A stretch of DNA of 31,726 nt from a virus, in IMG/VR virus record IMGVR_UViG_3300041409_001213, positions 1-31,726 of that record; one strand, 5' to 3'. Every line of letters starts with the position of its first letter. Positions within the stretch are counted from its first letter, which is position 1. This document shows, piece after piece, positions 1 through 6,016 of the stretch. Below the pieces are notes generated by a model. That model did no database searches and had not been told where the DNA came from. It saw nothing but the letters and a program-made list of their open reading frames with translations. The position numbers were made by a program, and so were the translations under genes.

Positions 1-108
1 GGCCGACGACGCGCCCCTGTCGCCGGTGGCCGACGACGCGCCCCTGTCGCCGGTGGCCGACGACGCGCCCCTGTCGCCGGTGGCCGACGACGCGCCACTG
101 TAGCCGGT
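1..108 (-). repeat. 27-bp tandem repeat, 4 visible units, coding
   Basis: Four head-to-tail 27-bp units start at 1, 28, 55 and 82. Units 1-3 are identical and the unit at 82-108 carries base changes that turn Asp-Arg into Tyr-Ser. Each unit encodes nine residues (TGDRGASSA, minus strand) in frame with the gene starting at 600. The array continues beyond the left edge, so the true copy number is unknown. It has no spacers and is not a CRISPR. Confidence 0.95.
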
Positions 109-600
109 GGCCGTTTCACCTTCAAGCGTGCAAGCTCCCGTGCGGTCCGCAACCAACTTTTGAATCGCCGACGTCACCAAAGGTGCGATCTGCTCCATCG
201 CCCCTGCAAAGTTTCCGACGTACAGCACCCTGCACCTGCGGACCTTGATTTTCTGCCCATCGCCGAGCTCGGTCGACTCACAGCGCTTCGCTCCGCAGAC
301 GTACCAGAGATGATCGGGGTTCGACGGGGCGGCCATTAGGCTCCAGTCACCTAGACCGGATGCGAGCCCATGAAGTCCGCCTCCGCACACAGGCTTCGGG
401 TCCCAATCTGGCGCTTCGACAAGCGCACCGACGACGAGCGGCCATTGAAACGTGCCGTTGTAGGAGCGGCCGTTCTTGTCCGTCGATCGCAGGAAAGCGA
501 AGTCGTGCTCGAAGAAGGGCGCCTCGGGGTTTGGAGCCGCCTCTGCCGCGGCCGGTTTCTTCGCCTTCTTGGTGGTGGGTACGCGCTGCGCCTTCGGCAT
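1..600 (-). CDS. DUF7666-like protein with nonapeptide repeats (3' end beyond window)
   Basis: The frame opens at an ATG at 598-600 behind an AAGGGGAG ribosome binding site and stays open to the window edge, so the C-terminus is missing. After a Lys/Ala/Pro-rich leader (about residues 1-30) there is a globular part with the signature PVCGGGLHG near residue 80 and a hydrophobic RVLYVGNF segment near 130. This pattern recalls phage proteins of the DUF7666 type, in which a 'GGGLHG' domain is followed by Gly/Ala-rich nonapeptide repeats. From about residue 164 the protein becomes 9-aa units of the form ATGDRGASS, encoded by the 27-bp DNA repeats at 1-108. The frame of the ATG at 600 and of the repeats is the same, which supports one continuous gene. 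It is the last visible gene of the leftward early operon. Function is unknown; the repeats may form a beta-solenoid-like or disordered tail. Confidence 0.75.
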   Translation of the reverse strand, partial: MPKAQRVPTTKKAKKPAAAEAAPNPEAPFFEHDFAFLRSTDKNGRSYNGTFQWPLVVGALVEAPDWDPKPVCGGGLHGLASGLGDWSLMAAPSNPDHLWYVCGAKRCESTELGDGQKIKVRRCRVLYVGNFAGAMEQIAPLVTSAIQKLVADRTGACTLEGETATGYSGASSATGDRGASSATGDRGASSATGDRGASSA

Positions 601-634
601 GGTTCTCCCCTTCGGAAATTGAAAGCTCTAGAGG

Positions 635-1078
635 TCAGAAAGGAACGACGATCGCGGGCAGTCGCCCCCATTTCCACCGCGGACGCGGATGTCCATCCCG
701 AGCGGCCAAGTACTCGGCTCTCCGCATCGCTTTGCGGAGCGCGTTGATCAGTTGGGTTCTTTTGCGGTTTTCGATCCGGCGAAAGCGGGCGGGGATAGAC
801 CGACTCATCTGGTAGGCCCGATAGGCCATTCGGACGGCCGCCCCATGTACCTCTGACGGAGCGTCCGGGCGCGGCAATAACTGAACGGCGACCTCCTCGG
901 ACGGCACGACCCCGTTGACGCTTTCAATCCGCCCGCTTTGGCCCATCAGGTAGCAGTATGCGAACCCCCTACGGACGTCGCACCAGTGCGCCCGAGCGTT
1001 GACCTCCTCGGCGCTCACCAGGTGGTCCTCAACAATCCGCAGGTGTGGCACCCACGGGTGATTCAGCGGGAGGAGCAC
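635..1078 (-). CDS. Hypothetical phage protein
   Basis: This is a 147-aa protein of unknown function, read from a GTG at 1076-1078 that shares a base with the TAG stop of the gene upstream (1078-1080). An internal start is possible because the upstream gene ends in GGAGG-like sequence. The N-terminal half contains a His/Cys/Trp cluster (NARAHWCDVRRGF near residue 30). The C-terminal half, about residues 95-140, is strongly basic, with many Arg and Lys residues including RFRRIENRKRTQ, and could bind nucleic acid. No catalytic motif was recognised. It sits in the leftward early operon between the AHPL/RFHD-motif protein and the repeat protein, so it is probably an early accessory gene. Confidence 0.6.
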   Translation of the reverse strand: MLLPLNHPWVPHLRIVEDHLVSAEEVNARAHWCDVRRGFAYCYLMGQSGRIESVNGVVPSEEVAVQLLPRPDAPSEVHGAAVRMAYRAYQMSRSIPARFRRIENRKRTQLINALRKAMRRAEYLAARDGHPRPRWKWGRLPAIVVPF

Positions 1079-1404
1079 TACTCAGCCTCCTCGAGAAGCT
1101 CGTCCTGCCCCATCTGGTCGCCGGTCCAGTCGTGGAACCGGTCCGCCCACTTCGCGCGCGTGGCCAGCAGAGGGTGGGCCAGGATGTTGTAGACGGCGAA
1201 CCAGAAAGCGCGCCGAAATCCGGCGAATCTCAGTGGCGTGACGGACACGGGCTCCAGGTCGATCTCGACGGCTTCGACATCCGGAGCGGTCTCTCGAAAC
1301 ATCAGGAGAGCAGCCGCTCGCGCTTCGGCCTCCGTCCTACCCTCGCAGATCGCGTGCCCCTGATGGGGCGGTCCCCAAGCCATGAAGTAACGCGTGGCGG
1401 TCAT
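1078..1404 (-). CDS. Small phage protein with AHPL...RFHDWT motif
   Basis: This 108-aa protein starts at the ATG at 1402-1404, seven bases after a GGAGG; a GTG three bases upstream is the alternative. The N-terminal half (TATRYFMAW..., then an EAEARAAALLMF helix) looks like a small alpha/beta fold. The C-terminal half holds a hydrophobic helix followed by AHPL (76-79) and RFHDWT (89-94). The same AHPL-x(n)-W-x-x-RFHD-[WY]-T pattern appears in the gene at 8202-8477, so the two products share a domain. The motif occurs in small phage proteins of unknown function. The hydrophobic stretch might contact the membrane. The protein ends with an acidic tail. Confidence 0.7.
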   Translation of the reverse strand: MTATRYFMAWGPPHQGHAICEGRTEAEARAAALLMFRETAPDVEAVEIDLEPVSVTPLRFAGFRRAFWFAVYNILAHPLLATRAKWADRFHDWTGDQMGQDELLEEAE

Positions 1405-1474
1405 CACACATCCTCCGTTGTCGAACGGTCCGCGGTAGCCGCCCCGATAGCGACTGCCGTCGACTGTCCGGGAC

Positions 1475-2146
1475 CTACTGCGCGGCGGTTCCGATCACCG
1501 CCGCGCGCGGCAGGCACTCCCCGCGCGACCAGGCAACGAGACCGGAGCGGTCAGAGTGCGAGAGCGGCAACGACCAGCGGTTGACCGTACGGAGCATCCG
1601 AGTAGCCAGCGCGATGCGCGAGCCACGGAGCGTTGGGCACCAGTCCCCTGGGCCGCGGTCGGATTTCTGTCGGTTCGATTCCGCTGTGGTGATCGCGAGG
1701 TTGTCGACGTCGTTGAAGAACCGTACGAACTCCGAGCACGCCGCGGCGTGCTTGGCGCGCGAGCACGGCCGGCCCTGGCGGTCTCGCCACACCCGAGACC
1801 GCCACGCCGTCGCCGCCGGGTACTCGTGATCGATCTGCCAGCCTGTGCCGAGGCGGAGCTCCCGCTCGCCGCTGTAGGCGTCCTTGCAGACCGCAACCAA
1901 CACCGTGCGGCGGTTCGGAGCCCAGGCCCGCACCACGCACCGCTTCGCCAAGATCTCGGCCCGGGTGTCCAAGCCGTCGCCGTGGATCTCTCCGGAACCC
2001 CAGGCCGGGCGCTCCCAGGGGATCGGGGAGGACGTGCGCGCCGAGGCCGGATCGGCGCAGGCGACTTGCCACAGAGCTGCACTCCAGACCGTAACCAGCA
2101 CCGCGACGATCCAGACCGGAGGCGTGGATGTGGTCGGCGGCCTCAT
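1475..2146 (-). CDS. Secreted HNH endonuclease-like protein
   Basis: This 223-aa protein starts with an ATG overlapping the methyltransferase stop by 4 bp. Residues 11-29 form a hydrophobic segment (VWIVAVLVTVWSAALW) followed by ACADPASA, which fits a signal peptide; an uncleaved anchor is possible. The mature part matches the secreted HNH/DUF1524-type nuclease pattern. IDHEYP (105-110) supplies the Asp-His pair, TAWRS follows at 113-117, FFNDVDNL (143-150) supplies the conserved Asn-Asp and Asn-Leu, and SNRQKSDRGPGDW (157-169) gives the Asn-Arg-x-Lys-x-Asp signature. Such enzymes cut DNA with a single divalent metal. With a signal peptide it would act in the periplasm or outside. Periplasmic destruction of superinfecting phage DNA and nutrient scavenging are possible roles, both inferred. 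Confidence 0.8.
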   Translation of the reverse strand: MRPPTTSTPPVWIVAVLVTVWSAALWQVACADPASARTSSPIPWERPAWGSGEIHGDGLDTRAEILAKRCVVRAWAPNRRTVLVAVCKDAYSGERELRLGTGWQIDHEYPAATAWRSRVWRDRQGRPCSRAKHAAACSEFVRFFNDVDNLAITTAESNRQKSDRGPGDWCPTLRGSRIALATRMLRTVNRWSLPLSHSDRSGLVAWSRGECLPRAAVIGTAAQ

Positions 2147-3852
2147 GCGACCTCCTCGAGCGCTTCTTCCGCACAGTCGGCGAGGTTCGCAGCGACCAGC
2201 GCGCGAGCGACGTCGGGAGCGACCGAGTTGCCGATCAAGCGGACCTTGGCGGCCTTGCTCTTCGCAGCGGTCAGGTTGTAGGTGCTAGCGAAAGCTCCGA
2301 ACTGTGCGGCGAGCAGCTCGTGCGGCTGGAGCATCCGCATCCCTACGTCGACGATTTGATAGTCAACACCTTCGACCGTCACGAGCCCGAGGCGCGCTTT
2401 CGCCGTGATCGTCCGAGCAGGTTCGAGGAGATCCTGTCCGCCCGTGCCGTCCTCGCCGTAGTAGGCAGTCAAGAATGCGCGCACCTCGCCGACGTGGAAT
2501 CCGCTGGCGGTGATCGTCGGCGCCGGTTCGTCGAGCGAGGAGCCCACGCAATCGCCCCGGAGCTTGACCAGGTGCGCGGCGGCGAGAGCAGTCTTTCCAC
2601 CCCCGCCAGGCATAACGGTAGGCGTCGGCTCGGCGAGGCATGATCCGATCCCTTTCCCGAATTGGCGCGAGAGGTGGGCCACCGAAAGCGCGTGCGATCG
2701 CCGAGCCGCGCAAATCGTTGTCAGGGGCTCGACTACCCCTTCTACGCGCGCCTCATCCCTACCGTGATTGACCTGCAGGAGGTGCGGCGCGTCCAGCTGA
2801 AAACGGTTGTGCTGGGTCGTCACAACGCCGAGGGGCTCATCTACTGAGCGCGGGGCGTTCGCGTGATTCATTTCGACGAGGGAAGGAATGACCAGCCCCC
2901 GGTCGCCCTTGGCCGTGATCGTTCCGAGCGGCACGCCCAGCGACGTCGCCGGAGATAGACCCGAACGCCCGCCCACGCCTACGAGCGTGGGAACGCAGAG
3001 ACCGAGCGCGTGTCCAGCTCCGGCGGGGCGCGAGCCGTTGCCGGCAGTTACAGTTGGCAACGGCTCGTGGCTGTCGGCGGAGTGAGCGTTACCGCGGAAC
3101 TTGACGATGAACGGCCGCGGATTTTCGAGCACAAATCGTTTGATGCCTCGAAAGATCCGCCAGAGCGTTTTCGGCGCGAGCGGTCGCTTCCGCGAGAAGA
3201 TCGAGGGACAGTCGATCGACCAGTCAATGCACTCCGCCGCTGTCCGCAGCGGAAAGGCACCCGGGCCGTGCGTCGGTTCCGGCCATTCGATCGGGCGCCC
3301 GTCGCATCGGGCCACGATGAACAGCCGCCGCCGCCGGGTCGGCGCTCCGAACCGCGAGGCGTCGAGGACCCGGTACTCGACCGCGTAGCCAAGCTTTTCG
3401 AGACGGGCCAGCCACCGCCGAAACGTTTCGCCCATCCGGGCTTTGTCGGGGCGGCCGTCCGCCGACAGCGGCCCCCAGCCCCGAAACTCCGAGACGTTCT
3501 CGACGATGATGACGCGGGGCCGGACTTCTGCCGCCCACCTGGTCACCACCCAGGCCAGGGACCGGATGTTCTGGAGCCGAGGAGTTCCACCCTTCGCCAC
3601 GCTGAAGTGGGTGCAGTCCGGACTCGCCCAAAGTAGTTCAACGGGCCGCCCCCCTGTCGCTTGCCGCGGGCGGACTTCCCAGATGTCCGCGTCGAGGTGG
3701 CGTGTGGCGGGATGGTTGGCACGGTGAACGGCCAAAGCGGTGGTGTCATGGTTGATCGCCAGATCAACCGCGCGGCCGAGAGCGGCCTCGATTCCTGTGC
3801 TCGCCCCACCACCCCCGGCGAACAAGTCCACAACGAGACCTGCCGCGCTCAT
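2143..3852 (-). CDS. DNA (cytosine-5) methyltransferase with internal repeats
   Basis: This 569-aa enzyme should transfer a methyl group from S-adenosylmethionine to C5 of cytosine in a specific site. Motif I is DLFAGGGGASTG (9-20), the motif IV loop is SPDCTHFS with the expected catalytic Cys80 (PDC instead of the usual PPC), motif VI is ENV (118-120), and motif VIII is the Arg cluster TRRRRL (172-177). C-terminal motifs IX/X are RMLQPHELLAAQFG (506-519) and IGNSVAP (540-546). The 'SPDC' variant is common in phage-borne members. Between about 260 and 485 lie seven repeats of an EPxxTITA box spaced 32-44 residues apart, in the target-recognition position. The start ATG overlaps the stop of the 49-aa gene. 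No restriction partner is visible, so it is probably a solitary self-protecting methylase. Confidence 0.95.
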   Translation of the reverse strand: MSAAGLVVDLFAGGGGASTGIEAALGRAVDLAINHDTTALAVHRANHPATRHLDADIWEVRPRQATGGRPVELLWASPDCTHFSVAKGGTPRLQNIRSLAWVVTRWAAEVRPRVIIVENVSEFRGWGPLSADGRPDKARMGETFRRWLARLEKLGYAVEYRVLDASRFGAPTRRRRLFIVARCDGRPIEWPEPTHGPGAFPLRTAAECIDWSIDCPSIFSRKRPLAPKTLWRIFRGIKRFVLENPRPFIVKFRGNAHSADSHEPLPTVTAGNGSRPAGAGHALGLCVPTLVGVGGRSGLSPATSLGVPLGTITAKGDRGLVIPSLVEMNHANAPRSVDEPLGVVTTQHNRFQLDAPHLLQVNHGRDEARVEGVVEPLTTICAARRSHALSVAHLSRQFGKGIGSCLAEPTPTVMPGGGGKTALAAAHLVKLRGDCVGSSLDEPAPTITASGFHVGEVRAFLTAYYGEDGTGGQDLLEPARTITAKARLGLVTVEGVDYQIVDVGMRMLQPHELLAAQFGAFASTYNLTAAKSKAAKVRLIGNSVAPDVARALVAANLADCAEEALEEVA

Positions 3853-3998
3853 GGCATGCCCGCCAGACGATCAGGCCCCGAGTGGACCCCCGCGGCGATC
3901 TGCCAGGCCACACCAACCCCAAGCCGAACGCCCTCCCACTCCCGCCCCACGATGCGAGCGAAAAGACGGAGCACGCGGAGGTACGAACGCGCGCTCAC
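3849..3998 (-). CDS. 49-aa phage protein, Trp/Arg-rich
   Basis: This short gene starts at a GTG (3996-3998) whose last two bases belong to the TGA of the upstream gene. It ends in a TGA (3849-3851) that overlaps the methyltransferase ATG. These 4-bp overlaps at both ends match the rest of the operon and are the main evidence that it is real. The product begins SARSYLRVLRLFARIVGRE and continues with a WEGVRLGVGVAWQIAAGV amphipathic or hydrophobic helix. It may be membrane-associated. The function is unknown, and without the gene there would be a 140-bp gap in an otherwise gap-free operon. Confidence 0.7.
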   Translation of the reverse strand: MSARSYLRVLRLFARIVGREWEGVRLGVGVAWQIAAGVHSGPDRLAGMP

Positions 3999-4255
3999 TG
4001 GAGACACCACCGATTCGCCGCCGTCCGGGCCACCACAGCACCGGCCAGCTCATCCCAATGGAGCTGCGTCGCGGGCTTGAGCCGCTCGGACCGTAGGAGG
4101 GAGGCCACCGCGCGGCCGTCTACCTCGCGGAGGGGGAGGCCCGGCGACACCACGAACCAGAACCGGCCGCCCAAGGCGTAGTCCAGCGAGGACCCTGGGA
4201 CCGACAAGTAGGCAAGAGCCTCGGTGGTGAGCGCACCCGAAGCCACGCGCATCAC
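3995..4255 (-). CDS. Hypothetical protein (86 aa)
   Basis: The gene starts at GTG (4253-4255), overlapping the TGA of the HicB-like gene by 4 bp; the ATG at 4250-4252 is an equally good start. It ends by overlapping the GTG of the 49-aa gene. The product has a hydrophobic centre (GGRFWFVVSPGLPLREVDGRAV) and two strand-helix-like segments, and lacks Cys motifs or a recognisable fold. It has no known function. Its position inside a tightly coupled early operon with the methyltransferase is the only contextual clue. Confidence 0.6.
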   Translation of the reverse strand: MMRVASGALTTEALAYLSVPGSSLDYALGGRFWFVVSPGLPLREVDGRAVASLLRSERLKPATQLHWDELAGAVVARTAANRWCLQ

Positions 4256-4689
4256 CGCCTCACCCGCAATTGAAGATCGACCAGAACTTCAAGCGCGAGT
4301 GCCTGAACGCGGCGAACCGCCTCCTGGGGTGTTTCGCCGTAGGCGTCCACGCCGGGGAGCGCTGAAACCGTGGCGATCCAGCGACCATCGGTCTCCTGCT
4401 CCTCGGCCACGGCCGTCCGGACGTGGAGCCACCACAACCAAGCGTTGTCGGCTGAGAGACCGACGAGCTCGCCCACCTCTATCCCGTGATCGACGCCGTA
4501 GTTTCCGTACCCCCGAGTCGTGGCCGAGGCCAGAATTTCTCGACCGGTTAGGAACCAAGGGCCTTCGGTTCCCAGAAGCCGCCAAGGCAGCTCCTCAAAG
4601 TCGACGCTGTACAGGACGCCGCCGGCCACCGCGTACGGCCAAAAGATTGGCCTGGGGCGCTCGCCGGTCGGAATGCTCGGCGTGCTCAT
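4252..4689 (-). CDS. HicB-like domain protein
   Basis: This 145-aa protein has a distinctive C-terminal half: RWIATVSALPGVDAYGETP then QEAVRRVQALALEVLVD (about 103-138). The order 'strand, LPG[VC]-x-AYG-[ED]-TP, EA-xx-V-x-A long helix' is the partial RNase-H-like fold of HicB antitoxins. The N-terminal 95 residues are not typical of HicB. They are Trp-rich, with FWPYAVAGG, WRLLGTEGPWFLTG and NAWLWWLHV, and resemble nothing I can name. No HicA-type toxin (small dsRNA-binding-like protein) lies next to it, so it is not an obvious toxin-antitoxin pair. It may be a stand-alone regulatory or anti-toxin protein. Start and stop both overlap neighbours by 4 bp. Confidence 0.7.
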   Translation of the reverse strand: MSTPSIPTGERPRPIFWPYAVAGGVLYSVDFEELPWRLLGTEGPWFLTGREILASATTRGYGNYGVDHGIEVGELVGLSADNAWLWWLHVRTAVAEEQETDGRWIATVSALPGVDAYGETPQEAVRRVQALALEVLVDLQLRVRR

Positions 4690-4907
4690 CGTTCGTCGTC
4701 CTCTGCAAGCCCCGCCTCATCCGGCACCGGGTGCGTCGTGAACATCAGATGCAACTCGACCTCGAACCGCTTCCCACAGAGCTGGCAGGACACCACCCCG
4801 CCGTCCTCAACCGCGACCTCAGGAGATTCCGGAAGGTACTCGTCTCCACAAGAAGGACAGACGATCGTCGACACGTTGGCGTGGTCGATCACCGACGGAC
4901 CGCTCAT
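4686..4907 (-). CDS. Small zinc-ribbon protein (73 aa)
   Basis: The frame is open further upstream, but the ATG at 4905-4907 overlaps the stop of the 81-aa gene by 4 bp and is the likely start. The product contains CPSC (17-20) and CQLC (41-44), two knuckles separated by 20 residues, a classic zinc ribbon. The tail is acidic (DEAGLAEDDER). It could bind nucleic acid or a host protein such as RNA polymerase; this is inference from the fold alone. It belongs to the leftward early operon and is probably made soon after induction or infection. Confidence 0.7.
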   Translation of the reverse strand: MSGPSVIDHANVSTIVCPSCGDEYLPESPEVAVEDGGVVSCQLCGKRFEVELHLMFTTHPVPDEAGLAEDDER

Positions 4908-5149
4908 AGGTTGCTCACGGCGGCCGAATTTGCCGGCCGGAGGAGAAGAGAACGGCGAGCCGGAGGAGGACTCGCCGCGCCTCCAGAGTCGGGAACCGGC
5001 CACCCGCTCGCGCTTCGTGACCAGCCGATCTCTACCTCCCCGTCAGAGGTGGTGGTCATTCGGAAACCCAACAGGCCTTGCCGAACGTCCATCCTGTACA
5101 GGTGGCCCAGGGTGAAGGTGACCGGAGGACGGTTCGCCGGGCCGCTCAT
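4904..5149 (-). CDS. Hypothetical protein (81 aa)
   Basis: The start ATG at 5147-5149 overlaps the TGA of the Cro-like gene, and the stop overlaps the ATG of the zinc-ribbon gene, each by 4 bp. Residues 10-50 look like a small beta-rich module (VTFTLGHLYRMDVRQGLLGF then TTTSDGEVEIGW). The remainder is Ser/Pro/Arg-rich and probably disordered. Its first residues (MSGPA) resemble the start of the following gene (MSGPS). I do not recognise a family. The overlap pattern supports the gene more than the protein sequence does. Confidence 0.55.
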   Translation of the reverse strand: MSGPANRPPVTFTLGHLYRMDVRQGLLGFRMTTTSDGEVEIGWSRSASGWPVPDSGGAASPPPARRSLLLRPANSAAVSNL

Positions 5150-5472
5150 GAGGCAGCAGCTCTCACTTCGATTGGTAAGCCGGGCTTTTTTCGAGACGGC
5201 CGCCGTGGACGAGCGGCGGCGGTGCGATTTCGGAGCGTCGGTCGCGGATTGCACCGAACACGACGGAGATCACTGTCGAAGTGCTCCGGCCGGATGCCCA
5301 GAACCTCCAAAATTCGAGTGCGGAGACAGGCGGAAGGCCTTCCGACTCCCGATGCGAGCTTCGACATGTACGAGGGGGAGATCCCTAATTCATTCGCCAG
5401 CGCATTGGAGGCCTTCTCCCGGAGCCGATCGCAGAGTTCCTGCTGCCCTTTGGACATTGTGCGCGTTGCCAT
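5146..5472 (-). CDS. XRE-family Cro-like transcriptional regulator
   Basis: This 108-aa DNA-binding protein has a helix-turn-helix at about residues 22-47, ANELGISPSYMSKLASGVGR, the usual 'A-x-x-x-G-[IV]-S-x-x-x-[IV]-S-x-[IL]' XRE pattern. The C-terminal 40 residues are Arg/Pro-rich and look disordered. It is the first gene of the leftward early operon, divergent from the repressor-like gene at 5564, which is the position of cro in lambdoid phages. No Shine-Dalgarno is seen in front of the ATG at 5470-5472. The predicted transcription start falls next to the ATG, so the message may be leaderless. Its expected role is to turn down the opposing repressor promoter; this is inferred from position. 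Confidence 0.8.
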   Translation of the reverse strand: MATRTMSKGQQELCDRLREKASNALANELGISPSYMSKLASGVGRPSACLRTRILEVLGIRPEHFDSDLRRVRCNPRPTLRNRTAAARPRRPSRKKPGLPIEVRAAAS

Positions 5473-5479
5473 GCGCTAA

Positions 5480-5508
5480 AGACTACAGAGACAATGCTCT
5501 CTTGTCAA
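5480..5508 (-). promoter_or_regulatory. Leftward early promoter (PL/PR-like)
   Basis: On the minus strand a perfect TTGACA box (5508-5503) is followed after 17 bp by TAGTCT (5485-5480), a weak -10. The predicted start is near 5473, adjacent to the ATG at 5472. Transcription would produce the whole early operon down to position 1. Confidence 0.6.
5487..5502. promoter_or_regulatory. Candidate operator palindrome inside leftward promoter
   Basis: AGAGA (5487-5491) and TCTCT (5498-5502) form a 16-bp inverted repeat with a 6-bp centre. It lies exactly between the -35 and -10 of the leftward promoter, where a bound repressor would block polymerase. A second inverted repeat, TGTCAAC (5503-5509) with GTTGACA (5525-5531), is formed by the two divergent -35 boxes. 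Confidence 0.45.
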
Positions 5509-5525
5509 CATTCTCGCGCGGCAAG

Positions 5526-5555
5526 TTGACATCCTGGAAACAAATGCGCTTAAAT
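5526..5555 (+). promoter_or_regulatory. Rightward repressor promoter (PRM-like)
   Basis: A perfect TTGACA (5526-5531) is followed after 18 bp by TTAAAT (5550-5555). The expected transcription start is about 5561-5563, immediately before the ATG at 5564. That implies a leaderless message, as is known for lambda cI from its maintenance promoter. Confidence 0.6.
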
Positions 5556-5563
5556 TGCCTGCA

Positions 5564-6016
5564 ATGAACGCTTTCGCGCATCTCCACGAGGCGCTATCTG
5601 CGCTCCGCGCTCAAACCGGCTTGCCGTCGAAGGTTGTGGCGAAGCGCGCTGGCCTACACGCATCCTTGGTCAGCGGCTACATGACAGGGCGCTCGGTCCC
5701 TAGCCTTTTGAGTCTCGGGAAGCTGCTTGATGCTATGGGCAAGACAGTCTCTGACCTCGGCGCGGAGCTGGAATCTCCACCAGCAGAGAAGGTCGAGACT
5801 GTTGCGGCCGACGAGACACCACCGAGCACTGAGGCCGAATTGGACCGCTTGGGCGCCGAGTTCGGCACTGGCCTATTGAGGGTGCTGCGCGATGCTGGGG
5901 TAGTAAGCTTGGGGCCAAGCCCGCATCTTCAGAAGAACGTAGTTGCCGCGATTGACCGGGTGCTCGGACCGCCAGCCGCGGAAGAGGGCGACGCGCAGAA
6001 GAAGGGTAAGCGGTGA
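5564..6016 (+). CDS. XRE-family repressor-like regulator
   Basis: The ATG at 5564 is preferred over an upstream TTG at 5555, because that TTG overlaps the predicted -10 box. The 150-aa product has an N-terminal helix-turn-helix domain (about 1-60). The recognition region VVAKRAGLHASLVSGYMTGR is followed by a SLGKLLDAMGKTVSDL helix typical of XRE/CI-like domains. An acidic, Pro-rich linker follows, then a C-terminal helical segment (about 90-140), with no LexA-type Ser-Lys peptidase motif. It therefore lacks an obvious self-cleavage module, and some other protein would have to relieve repression. The gene downstream, a TPR protein, starts within its stop codon and is the natural candidate partner. 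It is divergent from the Cro-like gene. Confidence 0.8.
   Translation: MNAFAHLHEALSALRAQTGLPSKVVAKRAGLHASLVSGYMTGRSVPSLLSLGKLLDAMGKTVSDLGAELESPPAEKVETVAADETPPSTEAELDRLGAEFGTGLLRVLRDAGVVSLGPSPHLQKNVVAAIDRVLGPPAAEEGDAQKKGKR

Noticed and set aside
1-108. CRISPR array
   Set aside because: Units are contiguous with no spacers and are in frame with a coding sequence.
4224-5567. 447-codon plus-strand open frame across the early operon
   Set aside because: It runs antisense over five chained genes with overlapping starts and has an Arg/Pro-rich shadow composition.
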